NCBI GenBank assembly: GCA_034435675.1 | Contig: DAOTWP010000354.1 | Coordinates: 1 to 30,716, forward strand | From: DAOTWP01 sp034435675 | GTDB lineage: Bacteria > Chloroflexota > Anaerolineae > Aggregatilineales > Phototrophicaceae | DNA: 30,716 nucleotides | Direction of reading: 5' to 3' | Shown here: in pieces, positions 23,124-30,716 of the stretch | Layout: each line of letters begins with the position of its first letter | Position numbering within the stretch: position 1 is the first letter of the stretch | Program-made: the position numbers and the translations under genes | The notes under the pieces: generated by a model | What the model was told of the DNA's origin: nothing | The model's database searches: none | The model's input: the letters and a program-made list of their open reading frames with translations, nothing else

Positions 23124-24236
23124 TTGCGACGCCATGTTTTGACCCTCAGCCTGCGCATCTGCCTTGTTCTGCTGGCGTGGACTGCCGCCGCGCCCACTGC
23201 TGCCCCCGCTGTGGCACAGCAGGTGTATGCCTGGGAGGTCTATCTTGAGCGCGGGATTGACGAAACCGGGCGTGATCGCCTGATCTTTAGCGACACCCTC
23301 AGCGGCGAAGAACGCAGCCTTGAAGTCTATGGCGAACGTTACACCCCGCTGGGGCGTTCTGTGCTGTTCTCCGAGCCGTTCACCAACCGCGTGCTGCTGG
23401 CATCCGCCGATGGCACCGTGCGCGAGCATCCGTTCATCCAGCCGGGCGCGCAGACCCAGCGCATTGACTGGGTTGTTTCTGGAGATGGGCAGCGCATCGC
23501 CTGGACACTGACGAACGGTCTGGATCGCAGCAGCCTGTCCACGCTGACGACGGTTGCCAATATTGATGGCACCAACCCGGTGCAGGCGCTGGCGGATGGT
23601 CCCCGCGACGGTTTCCGTGCCCTGCCGATCAGTTTCAATGCAGACAATACGATCCTGTATATGGATATGCACCCTGATGGCATCAGCGAGTTTTCGCCCT
23701 ATAACCAGTATCTTGAACTGTTCGCGCTGGATTTGACCAACGGTACACGCACCGGACTGCCGGGCGAACCCCGCTGCTTTTGCGGCGCTGGGTTGGGCGC
23801 AGGCTATTTTGTGCGCCTGAACCTGAGCAGCGACCTGAGTGGCTTCGATGTGCTGGTGTATCCGCCCGGCGCGCTGACTACCGCAGGCATCATCCCGGCG
23901 CTGCGGCTGAATGGCTTCACACAGGCGGGAGATGTGCTGGTCTCACCCGACGGACAGTACGCCATCTATGCGCTGGCGCAGGTCGAAAATTTCGGCGCAC
24001 GCAGCCAGCGCATCCGCAGCATTTTCGCACTGGTGGATCTGGAAGCACTGACCCAGCGCGACCTGACCGCCCCCAGCGAGACATTTCTGCGCCCGCTGCA
24101 ATGGACAGATGATAACAGTGCGGTGCTGTTCAGCGCCCCTCAGGAAGACGGCACATGGAAAGTCTATCTCGACACGGGCAGACTGCTGCGCATTGCGGAC
24201 AACACGTATATTGGAGCGCTGCAATCGGGCGGCTAA
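23124..24236 (+). CDS. Exported beta-propeller protein (TolB/WD40-like repeats)
   Basis: A 370-residue protein if read from the TTG at 23124, which has GAGGAG 6 bp upstream and is followed directly by a signal peptide (basic RRH, then SLRICLVLLAWTAAAP). An ATG at 23070 would add 18 residues, including four cysteines, and has no ribosome site. The mature chain has repeated propeller-blade motifs: VVSGDGQRIAWTL, SFNADNTILYMDMHPDG, LVSPDGQYAIYALA and WTDDNSAVLFSAPQEDG, each a D-G turn before a strand pair. These proteins are ligand- or protein-binding scaffolds outside the membrane; no catalytic function can be read. The nth gene follows after 48 bp. Confidence 0.8.
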   Translation: MRRHVLTLSLRICLVLLAWTAAAPTAAPAVAQQVYAWEVYLERGIDETGRDRLIFSDTLSGEERSLEVYGERYTPLGRSVLFSEPFTNRVLLASADGTVREHPFIQPGAQTQRIDWVVSGDGQRIAWTLTNGLDRSSLSTLTTVANIDGTNPVQALADGPRDGFRALPISFNADNTILYMDMHPDGISEFSPYNQYLELFALDLTNGTRTGLPGEPRCFCGAGLGAGYFVRLNLSSDLSGFDVLVYPPGALTTAGIIPALRLNGFTQAGDVLVSPDGQYAIYALAQVENFGARSQRIRSIFALVDLEALTQRDLTAPSETFLRPLQWTDDNSAVLFSAPQEDGTWKVYLDTGRLLRIADNTYIGALQSGG

Positions 24237-24284
24237 AGAATAACTGACTTGCCCCGTTATCGCGGTCAACAGTACAATTTTGAT

Positions 24285-25007
24285 ATGAACAACAACACGC
24301 TGAACAAGATCACCGATTTTGAATATCGCAAGGCGAAATACGCTCCGGTTGCAAAGGCACTGGTGGACATGTACGGGTATCCGCGCTGGCGACCTGCATT
24401 ATCGCCGATGGATGAGCTGGTGAGCTGTATTCTGAGCCAGAGTACCACCGATGCCAACCGCGACCGGGGCTTCGACGCGCTCAAGGCGCGTTACCCCACC
24501 TGGCAGGCTGCCGTTGATGCCCCGCCAGAGGAGTTCGTTGACACTATTCGCCCAGCAGGGCTGGCAAACCAAAAGGGTCCCCGCATCCAGAATGTGCTGC
24601 GGCGTATTCATACGGAGCGCGGCGCATACAACATTGATTTTCTGGCAGATTTGCCGCTGGAAGACGCGAAGGCATGGCTGACTGCGCTGGAGGGCGTGGG
24701 ACCCAAGACCGCCGCGATTGTCCTCTGTTTTGGGTTCAACCTGCCCGCGTTTCCCGTAGACACACATGTGCACCGCGTGGGGCAGCGCATTGGCTTTTTG
24801 CCGCAGGGCATCAGCGCGGACAAAGCGCACCCGGTCATGGAAGCGCTGATTCCGCAGGATGATTATTATGCTTTTCATTTGAACCTGATCCGGCATGGGC
24901 GGGAAACCTGCAAAGCGCGCGCGCCTCGCTGTGCCGATTGCCCACTGCAAGCGTATTGTGACTATTACGCCACATTAGAAGAACAACAGCAGGTTGCCGA
25001 CCGATGA
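24285..25007 (+). CDS. nth: Endonuclease III (DNA glycosylase/AP lyase)
   Basis: A 240-residue HhH-GPD base-excision enzyme that removes oxidised pyrimidines and cuts the abasic site. The helix-hairpin-helix is LEGVGPKTA with the Schiff-base lysine K141. The catalytic aspartate is D159 (VDTHVHR), 18 residues on, as in Escherichia coli Nth. A 4Fe-4S loop closes the protein with C209-x6-C216-x2-C219-x5-C225. The N-terminal 30 residues are longer than in E. coli. No ribosome site is clear before the ATG at 24285; a TTG at 24249 is possible but unsupported. The stop overlaps the next start as ATGA. Confidence 0.95.
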   Translation: MNNNTLNKITDFEYRKAKYAPVAKALVDMYGYPRWRPALSPMDELVSCILSQSTTDANRDRGFDALKARYPTWQAAVDAPPEEFVDTIRPAGLANQKGPRIQNVLRRIHTERGAYNIDFLADLPLEDAKAWLTALEGVGPKTAAIVLCFGFNLPAFPVDTHVHRVGQRIGFLPQGISADKAHPVMEALIPQDDYYAFHLNLIRHGRETCKARAPRCADCPLQAYCDYYATLEEQQQVADR

Positions 25008-26860
25008 ATAATTCCCAGTCTTCAAATACCAGTGTCTCCGATCAGGAATTCGCCAGTGTCCGCCACAACATCAACCTCCTGCGCAGTCAGATCAAGGCGG
25101 GGCGTGTGGACGGGCAGTTTCTCGCCCGGCAGGTAGAAACGCTAGCCAGTGTGATGGAACGGCTGAGCGAGGAGCGCCAGAGCCGCAAGAAAGAAGGGCG
25201 CTTCGTCGCGCTGTATCAGGTCAGCCGGGTGATCGGCTCATCGCTGGAACTCCAGACCGTATTAAATCAGGTGATGGATGCCATCATTCAACTGACCGGG
25301 GCGGAACGCGGTTTCCTGATGCTGCGCGATGATGATGGCGGGCTGACGGTCAAGGTCGCCCGCAACTTTGACCAGCAAACACTCGGTAGCGATGAGTTCA
25401 AATACAGTCGGACGATTGCCAATCAGGTGCTTGACCAGGGCGCGCCCGTGCTGACCACCAATGCCGCCGAAGACCCACGCTATGCCGGGCAGGCGAGCAT
25501 TATCGCGCAGGCGCTGCGCAGCATCATGGCGACGCCGCTGCGCGCACGCGGCAGCGTGATCGGCGTGGTGTACGTGGACAGCCGCGCGATGGTCGGCTTG
25601 TTCGGGGAAGATGACCTCGCCGCGCTGGATGCGTTTGCCGGGCAGGCAGCAGTTGCCATTGACAACGCCCTGTTGTTCAGCGCTACTGACCAGCAGCTTG
25701 CCGCCAGTGTGGAAGAACTGCGCCAACTGCGGCGCATTGACCTGCAATTGAATGAAACGCTGGATGCGGACAAAGCGATGCTGATCACGCTGGAATGGGC
25801 GTGCCGCCTTACCGACGCCAGCAGCGGGCATCTGGGGCTGGTCGAAGGCGATCCGCCAGTGGTGCTCGCGCGGCATCATTACGGGCATGCGCAAGGCGCA
25901 GCACAGCCGGAACATCTGGATCAGGTCTACCCGGAAGTGCTGGCAGTCGCCGCCAGCGGCAGGGCAAGCAGTTTGCAGCAGGATACGCAGGCGATCATGG
26001 TCGTACCCGTGCGCCGCGAAGCAACCGTCATCGGCGTTGTGGTGCTGGAACGCGCGGGAAACGAACCATTCACCGAAGCGCAGCGCGATCTGGTCGAACG
26101 TGTAGTGGCGCGCGCGGCAGTAGCGATTGAAAACGCACGTCTGTATGCGGCGGTGCGTGCTGCGGATCGCGCTAAGAGCGAGTTTGTCGGCATTGTGGCG
26201 CACGACCTGAAAGCGCCGATGACCAGCATTGCCGGGTATGCGGATCTGGCGCTGATGCAGGGTGGGCTGAGCGAACGGCAGACGCTGTTCATGCAGAAAA
26301 TCCGCAATACCGTCAAGCGCATGGAAATGCTCGTCTCTGACCTGGCGGATATCAGCCGCATTGAAAGCGGGCACTTCTTTATGGACGAAACCCGTGTCAG
26401 TGTGGCGGATGTGGTGCAGGCGGTCAAAGACGGCACCATGCCGCAAATCGCGGAACGGCGGCACAGCTTTGTAGAGGACATCCAGCCCGATCTGTCCGAC
26501 ATGTTCGTAGATTACTACCGCCTGCTGCAAGTGCTGACCAATCTGGTCAGTAATGCCTACAAGTACACGCCGGAGGGCGGCACGATTACGCTGCATGCGC
26601 ACCAGAACGGTGAACGCATCGAGTTTGTGGTACGGGATACGGGTATCGGACTGTCAGCCGAAAGCATTGCCAAACTGGGGACGAAATTCTGGCGCGCCGA
26701 AGATGATTTCACGCGCGCACAGCCGGGCACAGGGCTGGGTTTTGCGATTACCCGCAGCCTCGTTGAGCAGATGGGCAGCCGCATCCATATTGAAAGCACG
26801 CCGGGCGCAGGCAGCGCCTTCTCCTTTAATGTGGCGACCAGTGCCGCGATGGCACAGTAG
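25004..26860 (+). CDS. Soluble histidine kinase with two GAF domains
   Basis: A 618-residue cytoplasmic kinase with no membrane segment. A helical, probably coiled-coil N-terminus (about 10-70) is followed by GAF 1 (about 72-215, with GAERGFLML and ATPLRARGSVIGVVYVD). GAF 2 (about 245-380) is more divergent. HisKA carries H400 (GIVAHDLKAPMTSIAGY) and the ATPase domain has N (NLVSNAYKYT), G1 (DTGIGL), F (KFWRAE) and G2 (GTGLGFAI). GAF domains bind small ligands, often nucleotides or haem; no chromophore cysteine stands out. No response regulator is encoded nearby. Its ATG overlaps the nth stop (ATGA), so the kinase is translated with the repair enzyme. Confidence 0.94.
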   Translation: MNNSQSSNTSVSDQEFASVRHNINLLRSQIKAGRVDGQFLARQVETLASVMERLSEERQSRKKEGRFVALYQVSRVIGSSLELQTVLNQVMDAIIQLTGAERGFLMLRDDDGGLTVKVARNFDQQTLGSDEFKYSRTIANQVLDQGAPVLTTNAAEDPRYAGQASIIAQALRSIMATPLRARGSVIGVVYVDSRAMVGLFGEDDLAALDAFAGQAAVAIDNALLFSATDQQLAASVEELRQLRRIDLQLNETLDADKAMLITLEWACRLTDASSGHLGLVEGDPPVVLARHHYGHAQGAAQPEHLDQVYPEVLAVAASGRASSLQQDTQAIMVVPVRREATVIGVVVLERAGNEPFTEAQRDLVERVVARAAVAIENARLYAAVRAADRAKSEFVGIVAHDLKAPMTSIAGYADLALMQGGLSERQTLFMQKIRNTVKRMEMLVSDLADISRIESGHFFMDETRVSVADVVQAVKDGTMPQIAERRHSFVEDIQPDLSDMFVDYYRLLQVLTNLVSNAYKYTPEGGTITLHAHQNGERIEFVVRDTGIGLSAESIAKLGTKFWRAEDDFTRAQPGTGLGFAITRSLVEQMGSRIHIESTPGAGSAFSFNVATSAAMAQ

Positions 26861-26884
26861 CCGGGGCAGCGGGCGAAGGTACAC

Positions 26885-27667
26885 ATGCATCTGTTTTGGG
26901 CACCGCACCTTGACGACGCCGTGCTGAGCTGCGGCGCGACGATCTACCAGCTTGTACAGGCGGGGGAGCGCGTTCAAGTGCTGACGACGATGGCGGGCGA
27001 CCCGCCGCAAACGCTCCCGGACTCGCCGTTGATTGACGAGCTGCACCAGCGCTGGGGGGTGGGCGCAAACCCGGTGGCTGCGCGGCGTGCCGAGGATCAG
27101 GCGGCGGTCGAGAGTCTGGGCGCGGCGGCGGCGTATCTGTCCTACCTGGACTGCATCTACCGGACGGATGCTGCCGGGCGCGCGCTGTATGCCAGTGGGG
27201 AAGCGCTGTTTGCCGCTGTGCATCCTGACGACTCACTGCAAGCGCTGGCTTCTGCGCCGGAAATCCCGGTGGGCACGCAAACGCTGTATGTGCCGCTGGC
27301 GGTGGGAAATCATGTGGATCACCAGATTGTGTGCGGTTGGCTGCTGCGGCAGGCGCGTACCGCAAGTCTGCGCTGCAACGTAAAAGTTTATGCAGACTAC
27401 CCTTACAGCCGTGATACGCTAGAATTAGAGTCCAGGCTGGCGACCGTCTCGTCAGGGTTGGCGGCACAGCAACTGCGCTTACATGCCGAACCACAACCGC
27501 TGACCGACGCGGCAGTAACCGCAAAAATTCGGGCAATCGAGTATTATTCGTCGCAGATCAGCACCTTCTGGGAGGATGCAGGCGCGATGGCACAGGCAGT
27601 ACGCCGAGACCTCACCCGCACAGGCACAGCAGAGGAACTGTACTGGACACCCGTACACGCAGGCTGA
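26885..27667 (+). CDS. PIG-L/LmbE-family deacetylase
   Basis: A 260-residue zinc hydrolase. The metal motif is at the extreme N-terminus, APHLDDAVLSCG with H8, D10 and D11; the usual HPDD has leucine for proline. The third ligand region is GNHVDHQIV with H143 and H146. Family members remove acetyl groups from N-acetylglucosamine-linked compounds, as in GPI, mycothiol, bacillithiol and antibiotic pathways. The ATG has AAGGT about 6 bp upstream and starts 24 bp after the GAF kinase. No thiol-pathway partner gene is nearby, so the substrate is open. Confidence 0.9.
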   Translation: MHLFWAPHLDDAVLSCGATIYQLVQAGERVQVLTTMAGDPPQTLPDSPLIDELHQRWGVGANPVAARRAEDQAAVESLGAAAAYLSYLDCIYRTDAAGRALYASGEALFAAVHPDDSLQALASAPEIPVGTQTLYVPLAVGNHVDHQIVCGWLLRQARTASLRCNVKVYADYPYSRDTLELESRLATVSSGLAAQQLRLHAEPQPLTDAAVTAKIRAIEYYSSQISTFWEDAGAMAQAVRRDLTRTGTAEELYWTPVHAG

Positions 27668-27697
27668 ACGCAGTATACCAAACAGGGGAACACAGCG

Positions 27698-28594
27698 ATG
27701 GCAGAAGACAATCTTCAACAGGCACGCCAACAGGCACGCGCACAATTGCGAGAACTGGTTGAAGCCGCGCGCAAAGGCATGATCATCCCTGTGCGGCTGC
27801 CGGCGCAGCTTGAGGCGATTGCCGACCTGCTGGACGCAGCGGAACAGCAGAGCGCAGCCCCGCAGGGCAGCAGCGCCGGTTCACCTACCGACGACAACTT
27901 TATGCAGGAAACGGCTGCCTTCATCTCTCACGCGGTGCATGAACTGCGCACCCCGATGACCAGCATTCGTGGCTATTCGGACATGCTCAACACGCCGGGA
28001 ATGGGTGAACTCAATGACATGCAGCGTCAGTTCCTGGACACGATCCGGACGAACGCGCGGCGCATGGAAAGCCTGCTGCTGGATGTCAGCGACATCAACA
28101 AGCTGCGCGCCGGGACGATGCGCGTGAACCCCAAAATGGACATGTTCAAAAACATCGCCATGATGGTCGAAAAACAGATGCGCCCGCTGGCGGAACAGCT
28201 CAACCGGCAGTTGCAGCTCGATATCCCGCAGGGACTGCCGCTGCTGCAAACCGACGGCGAACTGCTGGCAAAAGCACTGTGCAAAATGGTCGAGAACTCA
28301 CTGCGTTACAGCGCGGAGGGTTCAGGGCTTGTCACTCTCAGCGCAAGGGGCGAAAACAGTGTGCTGGTGATGACGATCAGCGATAATGGTATCGGCATGA
28401 CCCCTGCAGAAATCAGCCGGTTAGGTGAGTTGTATTTCCGTTCTGACCACGATGTTGTGCGCAATTACAAAGGCAGCGGGCTGGGCATTCCGATTGCGTT
28501 TGGTCTGATCGAGGTTTTAGGCGGGCGCATTACGGTGGACAGCACGCCCGACGTGGGCACCACCTTCACCATTGAACTGGCAGGCATGGTTTGA
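27698..28594 (+). CDS. Soluble histidine kinase without a recognised sensor domain
   Basis: A 298-residue kinase. An N-terminal helical segment (about 1-60, rich in Gln and Ala, probably coiled coil) precedes HisKA with H81 (HAVHELRTPMTSIRGYS). The ATPase domain has N (KMVENSLRYS), G1 (DNGIGM), F (LYFRSD) and G2 (GSGLGIPIAF). The DNGIGM and GSGLG glycines are intact, so it should be active. No membrane segment or sensor domain is visible, so it probably reads a partner protein. AGGGGA lies about 8 bp before the ATG. It is the last gene before the greA promoter and has no adjacent response regulator. Confidence 0.92.
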   Translation: MAEDNLQQARQQARAQLRELVEAARKGMIIPVRLPAQLEAIADLLDAAEQQSAAPQGSSAGSPTDDNFMQETAAFISHAVHELRTPMTSIRGYSDMLNTPGMGELNDMQRQFLDTIRTNARRMESLLLDVSDINKLRAGTMRVNPKMDMFKNIAMMVEKQMRPLAEQLNRQLQLDIPQGLPLLQTDGELLAKALCKMVENSLRYSAEGSGLVTLSARGENSVLVMTISDNGIGMTPAEISRLGELYFRSDHDVVRNYKGSGLGIPIAFGLIEVLGGRITVDSTPDVGTTFTIELAGMV

Positions 28595-28626
28595 GCCGTT
28601 CTGCGCCCTGTAAGTGCATTTCTAAC

Positions 28627-28656
28627 TTTACAAGCATCATAGTCCTGTGCTAGATT
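28627..28656 (+). promoter_or_regulatory. Probable greA promoter
   Basis: TTTACA (28627-28632, five of six to consensus) and TAGATT (28651-28656, four of six) are separated by 18 bp, in the 193-bp gap before greA. Initiation near 28663 would give a leader of about 125 nt. Confidence 0.6.
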
Positions 28657-28685
28657 ACGTCGTAAGCGCGTGAGGTTGAGTTAAA

Positions 28686-28762
28686 TAAACCTGAGGTTTA
28701 GCAAAAACGACACAGCACCCGCTGTGTCTTTGCACTTTTGCGCTACGGAAGTAGCGTTTTTG
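28686..28762 (+). promoter_or_regulatory. Structured greA leader with terminator hairpin, possible attenuator
   Basis: Three perfect stems occur in series. TAAACC/GGTTTA (28686-28700) is followed by GACACAGC/GCTGTGTC with a 4-nt loop (28709-28728). CGCTAC/GTAGCG with a GGAA loop (28741-28756) is followed by TTTTT (28757-28761), a textbook intrinsic terminator. CAAAAACG (28702-28709) is complementary to CGTTTTTG (28755-28762), which contains the terminator's last bases and U-tract, so an alternative pairing could oppose termination. The greA start lies 26 nt further on. It may also serve as terminator for the upstream kinase gene. Confidence 0.65.
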
Positions 28763-28787
28763 AGTCTCTACTTGAGGAGTTGGGCGC

Positions 28788-29261
28788 ATGGTAGACCATC
28801 CACAATACCTGACACCCGAAGGAATGGAGCAAATCGAGAAGCGGTTGCGCCATTTGAAGGAAGTACGCCGCATGGAAATCGCCGAGCGGCTGCGCATGGC
28901 GATGGAAGAGGGCGGGGAGCTGAGCGAGAATGCGGAATATGTTGACGCGAAGAACGAACAGGCTTTTATTGAAGGCGAAATCGCGCGTTATGAAATCATT
29001 CTCAGCAGCGCTACCGTTATCGAAAACATCGAAAGCAAAGGTCAGGTGGTCATCGGCTCGCAGGTCACTGTGATCGAAAAAGGCACACAAACTCAGGAAG
29101 ATTACCATCTGGTCGGTTCCGCCGAGGCAAACCCCCGCGAGGGCAAAATCTCTGTCGAAAGCCCACTGGGCAAGGCGCTGCTGGGCGCTAAGGTGGGCGA
29201 CAAAGTTGTTGTGGATGCCCCGGACGGCAAGATCACTTTCACCATCAAGGCGATCAACTAA
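28788..29261 (+). CDS. greA: Transcription elongation factor GreA
   Basis: A 157-residue protein of usual GreA length. The N-terminal coiled coil (about 10-75) enters the RNA polymerase secondary channel, and the C-terminal FKBP-like domain (about 85-157) ends VGDKVVVDAPDGKITFTI. It stimulates cleavage of backtracked RNA. The acidic tip is GGELSENAEY with E44 and E47; most GreA proteins have aspartate at the first of these (GDLSENAEY). The other core motifs VIGSQVTV and SPLGKALLG are present. GAGGAG lies 8 bp before the ATG. lysS starts 5 bp after the stop, an arrangement I associate with several Chloroflexota. Confidence 0.96.
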   Translation: MVDHPQYLTPEGMEQIEKRLRHLKEVRRMEIAERLRMAMEEGGELSENAEYVDAKNEQAFIEGEIARYEIILSSATVIENIESKGQVVIGSQVTVIEKGTQTQEDYHLVGSAEANPREGKISVESPLGKALLGAKVGDKVVVDAPDGKITFTIKAIN

Positions 29262-29266
29262 TCCCT

Positions 29267-30716
29267 ATGTGGCAGCCGAATAGACTGGAACAAGACCGCT
29301 TAGAAAAAGTCGAGCGGCTGGAAGCAGCGGGCGTGTCCCTGTATCCTGCCCGTGTGGTGCGCACACACACCTGCGCTGCCGCCATTGCCGCGCAGGAAGC
29401 GCATGAAGCCGCGCTGACAGCCGCTTTAGAGGGCGCACAGGCAGCAGAGAACACGGAAGGTCCGGCGGTGACAGTCTGCGGGCGGATCCGCCGGATGAAT
29501 GTCACGGGCAAAATCGCGTTTGCACACATTGAGGATGAATCCGGGCGTGTGCAGCTTTTTCTGCGGGTGAACGAACTGGGTGACGCGCTGTTCAGCCTGC
29601 TCAAAGAGAAGCTGATCGAAGTGGACGACTTTGTGCAGGCGAGCGGCACGATGATGCGCACCAAAGCCGGCGAGGTCAGCGTGCGCACCGGCAGCCTGAC
29701 GCTGCTCAGCAAATCGCTCAGCCCGCTGCCGGTCATCAAGCAGGAAGTGCGCGAAGACGGCACGGTGGTCGAACACGGCGAATTCAGCGACGTGGAAGCG
29801 CGCTACCGCCAGCGTTATGCTGATCTGGCGGTCAACCGGGATGTGCGCGAGGTGTTCGTCAAACGTGCCCGCACCATCAAGGCGCTGCGCGAATTTCTTG
29901 ATGCCGAGGGCATGCTGGAAGTCGAGACGCCGATCTTGCAGCCAATTTATGGCGGCGCGGCGGCGCGTCCGTTCACGACGTATCACAACCAGCTCAAGCA
30001 GGATTTGTACCTGCGCATCAGCTTTGAGCTGTATCTCAAGCGGCTGCTGGTGGGCGGTTTTGACGCTGTCTACGAAATCGGGCGCGACTTCCGCAATGAG
30101 GGCGTGAGCTTTAAGCACAACCCGGAATTCACGCAGGTGGAGTTCTACAAGGCGTACATTGATTACACCGGTGTGATGGATATTGTCGAGCGCATGGTTG
30201 CCTATGCCGCCGAGCAGGTCACTGGCAGAACGCAGATCACATACCAGGAATACACGGTGGAATTCAAGCCGCCCTGGAAGCGCATCACCATGCGTGACGC
30301 GATCAAACATGCCTGCGAAATCGACTATATGGAGCATCCCACTGCCGAAACGCTGGATGCTGCGATCCGCGCACTGGGCGACCAGATTCCGGCGGGGCAA
30401 ACGTGGGGCAAGCTGGTCGAGCATTTGCTGAGCAAGTATGTGGAACCCACGCTGATCCAGCCTACGTTTATCATGGACTACCCGCGCGACATTTCGCCAT
30501 TTGCCAAGCGCGTTGCCGGTGATGATCGCCATGTGGAGCGCTTTGAGGTTTATGCTGCCGGGATGGAACTGGGCAACGCCTTCACGGAACTGAACGACGC
30601 ACGCGACCAGGAACAGCGCTTTCTGGAGATGGCAGCGCTCTACCGCGATGACTCTGACGAAGCGACCCCGCTGGACGAGGATTACCTGCGCGCCATGCGC
30701 TACGGCATGCCCCCCA
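29267..30716 (+). CDS. lysS: Lysyl-tRNA synthetase, class II, C-terminus beyond the window
   Basis: 483 codons are in the window and the frame is still open at the last base. The N-terminal OB-fold anticodon-binding domain (about 60-160) includes VCGRIRRMNVTGKIAFAHIED. The catalytic domain begins near residue 185 with RYADLAVNRDVREVF. Motif 2 is YEIGRDFRNEGVSFKHNPEF, and the late segments MELGNAFTELND and LRAMRYGMPP are present; motif 3 should follow within about 30 residues outside the window. One difference from the usual LYLRIAPELYLKRL is phenylalanine for proline (LRISFELYLKRL). The ATG lies 5 bp after the greA stop with no strong ribosome site, so it is probably translated by coupling to greA. 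Confidence 0.96.
   Translation, partial: MWQPNRLEQDRLEKVERLEAAGVSLYPARVVRTHTCAAAIAAQEAHEAALTAALEGAQAAENTEGPAVTVCGRIRRMNVTGKIAFAHIEDESGRVQLFLRVNELGDALFSLLKEKLIEVDDFVQASGTMMRTKAGEVSVRTGSLTLLSKSLSPLPVIKQEVREDGTVVEHGEFSDVEARYRQRYADLAVNRDVREVFVKRARTIKALREFLDAEGMLEVETPILQPIYGGAAARPFTTYHNQLKQDLYLRISFELYLKRLLVGGFDAVYEIGRDFRNEGVSFKHNPEFTQVEFYKAYIDYTGVMDIVERMVAYAAEQVTGRTQITYQEYTVEFKPPWKRITMRDAIKHACEIDYMEHPTAETLDAAIRALGDQIPAGQTWGKLVEHLLSKYVEPTLIQPTFIMDYPRDISPFAKRVAGDDRHVERFEVYAAGMELGNAFTELNDARDQEQRFLEMAALYRDDSDEATPLDEDYLRAMRYGMPP

Noticed and set aside
25262..26602. 446-codon open frame on the minus strand
   Set aside because: Fully antisense to the GAF histidine kinase gene, with a His/Arg/Gln-rich product that looks like a mirror of coding sequence.
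29426..30532. 368-codon open frame on the minus strand
   Set aside because: Antisense to lysS, where the plus strand encodes motif 2 and other class II synthetase segments without interruption.

Overview
The window is 30.7 kb of GC-rich, densely packed bacterial DNA with no phage genes, insertion sequences or CRISPR array. Gene content and style (greA directly followed by lysS, cytoplasmic GAF histidine kinases, a MacAB-type exporter, a Gmad2-like lipoprotein, NAGPA-domain and beta-propeller exported proteins, sugar ABC transport with M24/RraA/SDR neighbours) suggest a Chloroflexota bacterium, perhaps of the Anaerolineae. This is inference from gene families and order; no rRNA is present to settle it.

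Region 1 (1-8.5 kb, + strand) is a carbohydrate uptake and catabolism cluster. It holds the end of an RraA-family aldolase gene, an M24 metallopeptidase-like protein, an SDR dehydrogenase, a PfkB/KDG-kinase-like kinase, a ribose-type ABC transporter (binding protein, double ATPase, permease) and an aldose-epimerase-fold protein. Hairpins sit at the joints: two tandem palindromes before the M24 gene, two inverted repeats (one perfect over 15 bp) between the binding-protein and ATPase genes, and a terminator-like hairpin at the end.

Region 2 (8.5-16.7 kb, - strand) reads as one six-gene unit: periplasmic adaptor (HlyD/MacA type), ABC ATPase (LolD/MacB type), MacB/FtsX permease, a large exported protein made of two tandem LivK-like binding domains, an OmpR-family response regulator and a membrane histidine kinase. 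The two-domain binding protein is not a standard MacAB partner and makes this the most interesting system in the window. A tRNA-Val(CAC) gene with its own promoter and terminator lies just upstream on the same strand.

Region 3 (17-23 kb) contains a NAGPA-domain lipoprotein (+). On the - strand, in transcription order, it has an AEC-family permease, an exported protein of unknown family, a Gmad2-like lipoprotein (start and stop overlap as ATGA), a glucose-1-phosphate cytidylyltransferase and a cystathionine gamma-synthase-type PLP enzyme.

Region 4 (23.1-30.7 kb, + strand) has an exported beta-propeller protein, endonuclease III, a GAF-GAF histidine kinase (ATGA overlap with nth), a PIG-L deacetylase, a second soluble histidine kinase, then greA and the 5' part of lysS. 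The greA leader holds a promoter-like sequence followed by three hairpins, the last a canonical intrinsic terminator, with an upstream segment complementary to its U-tract. This layout suggests transcription attenuation.
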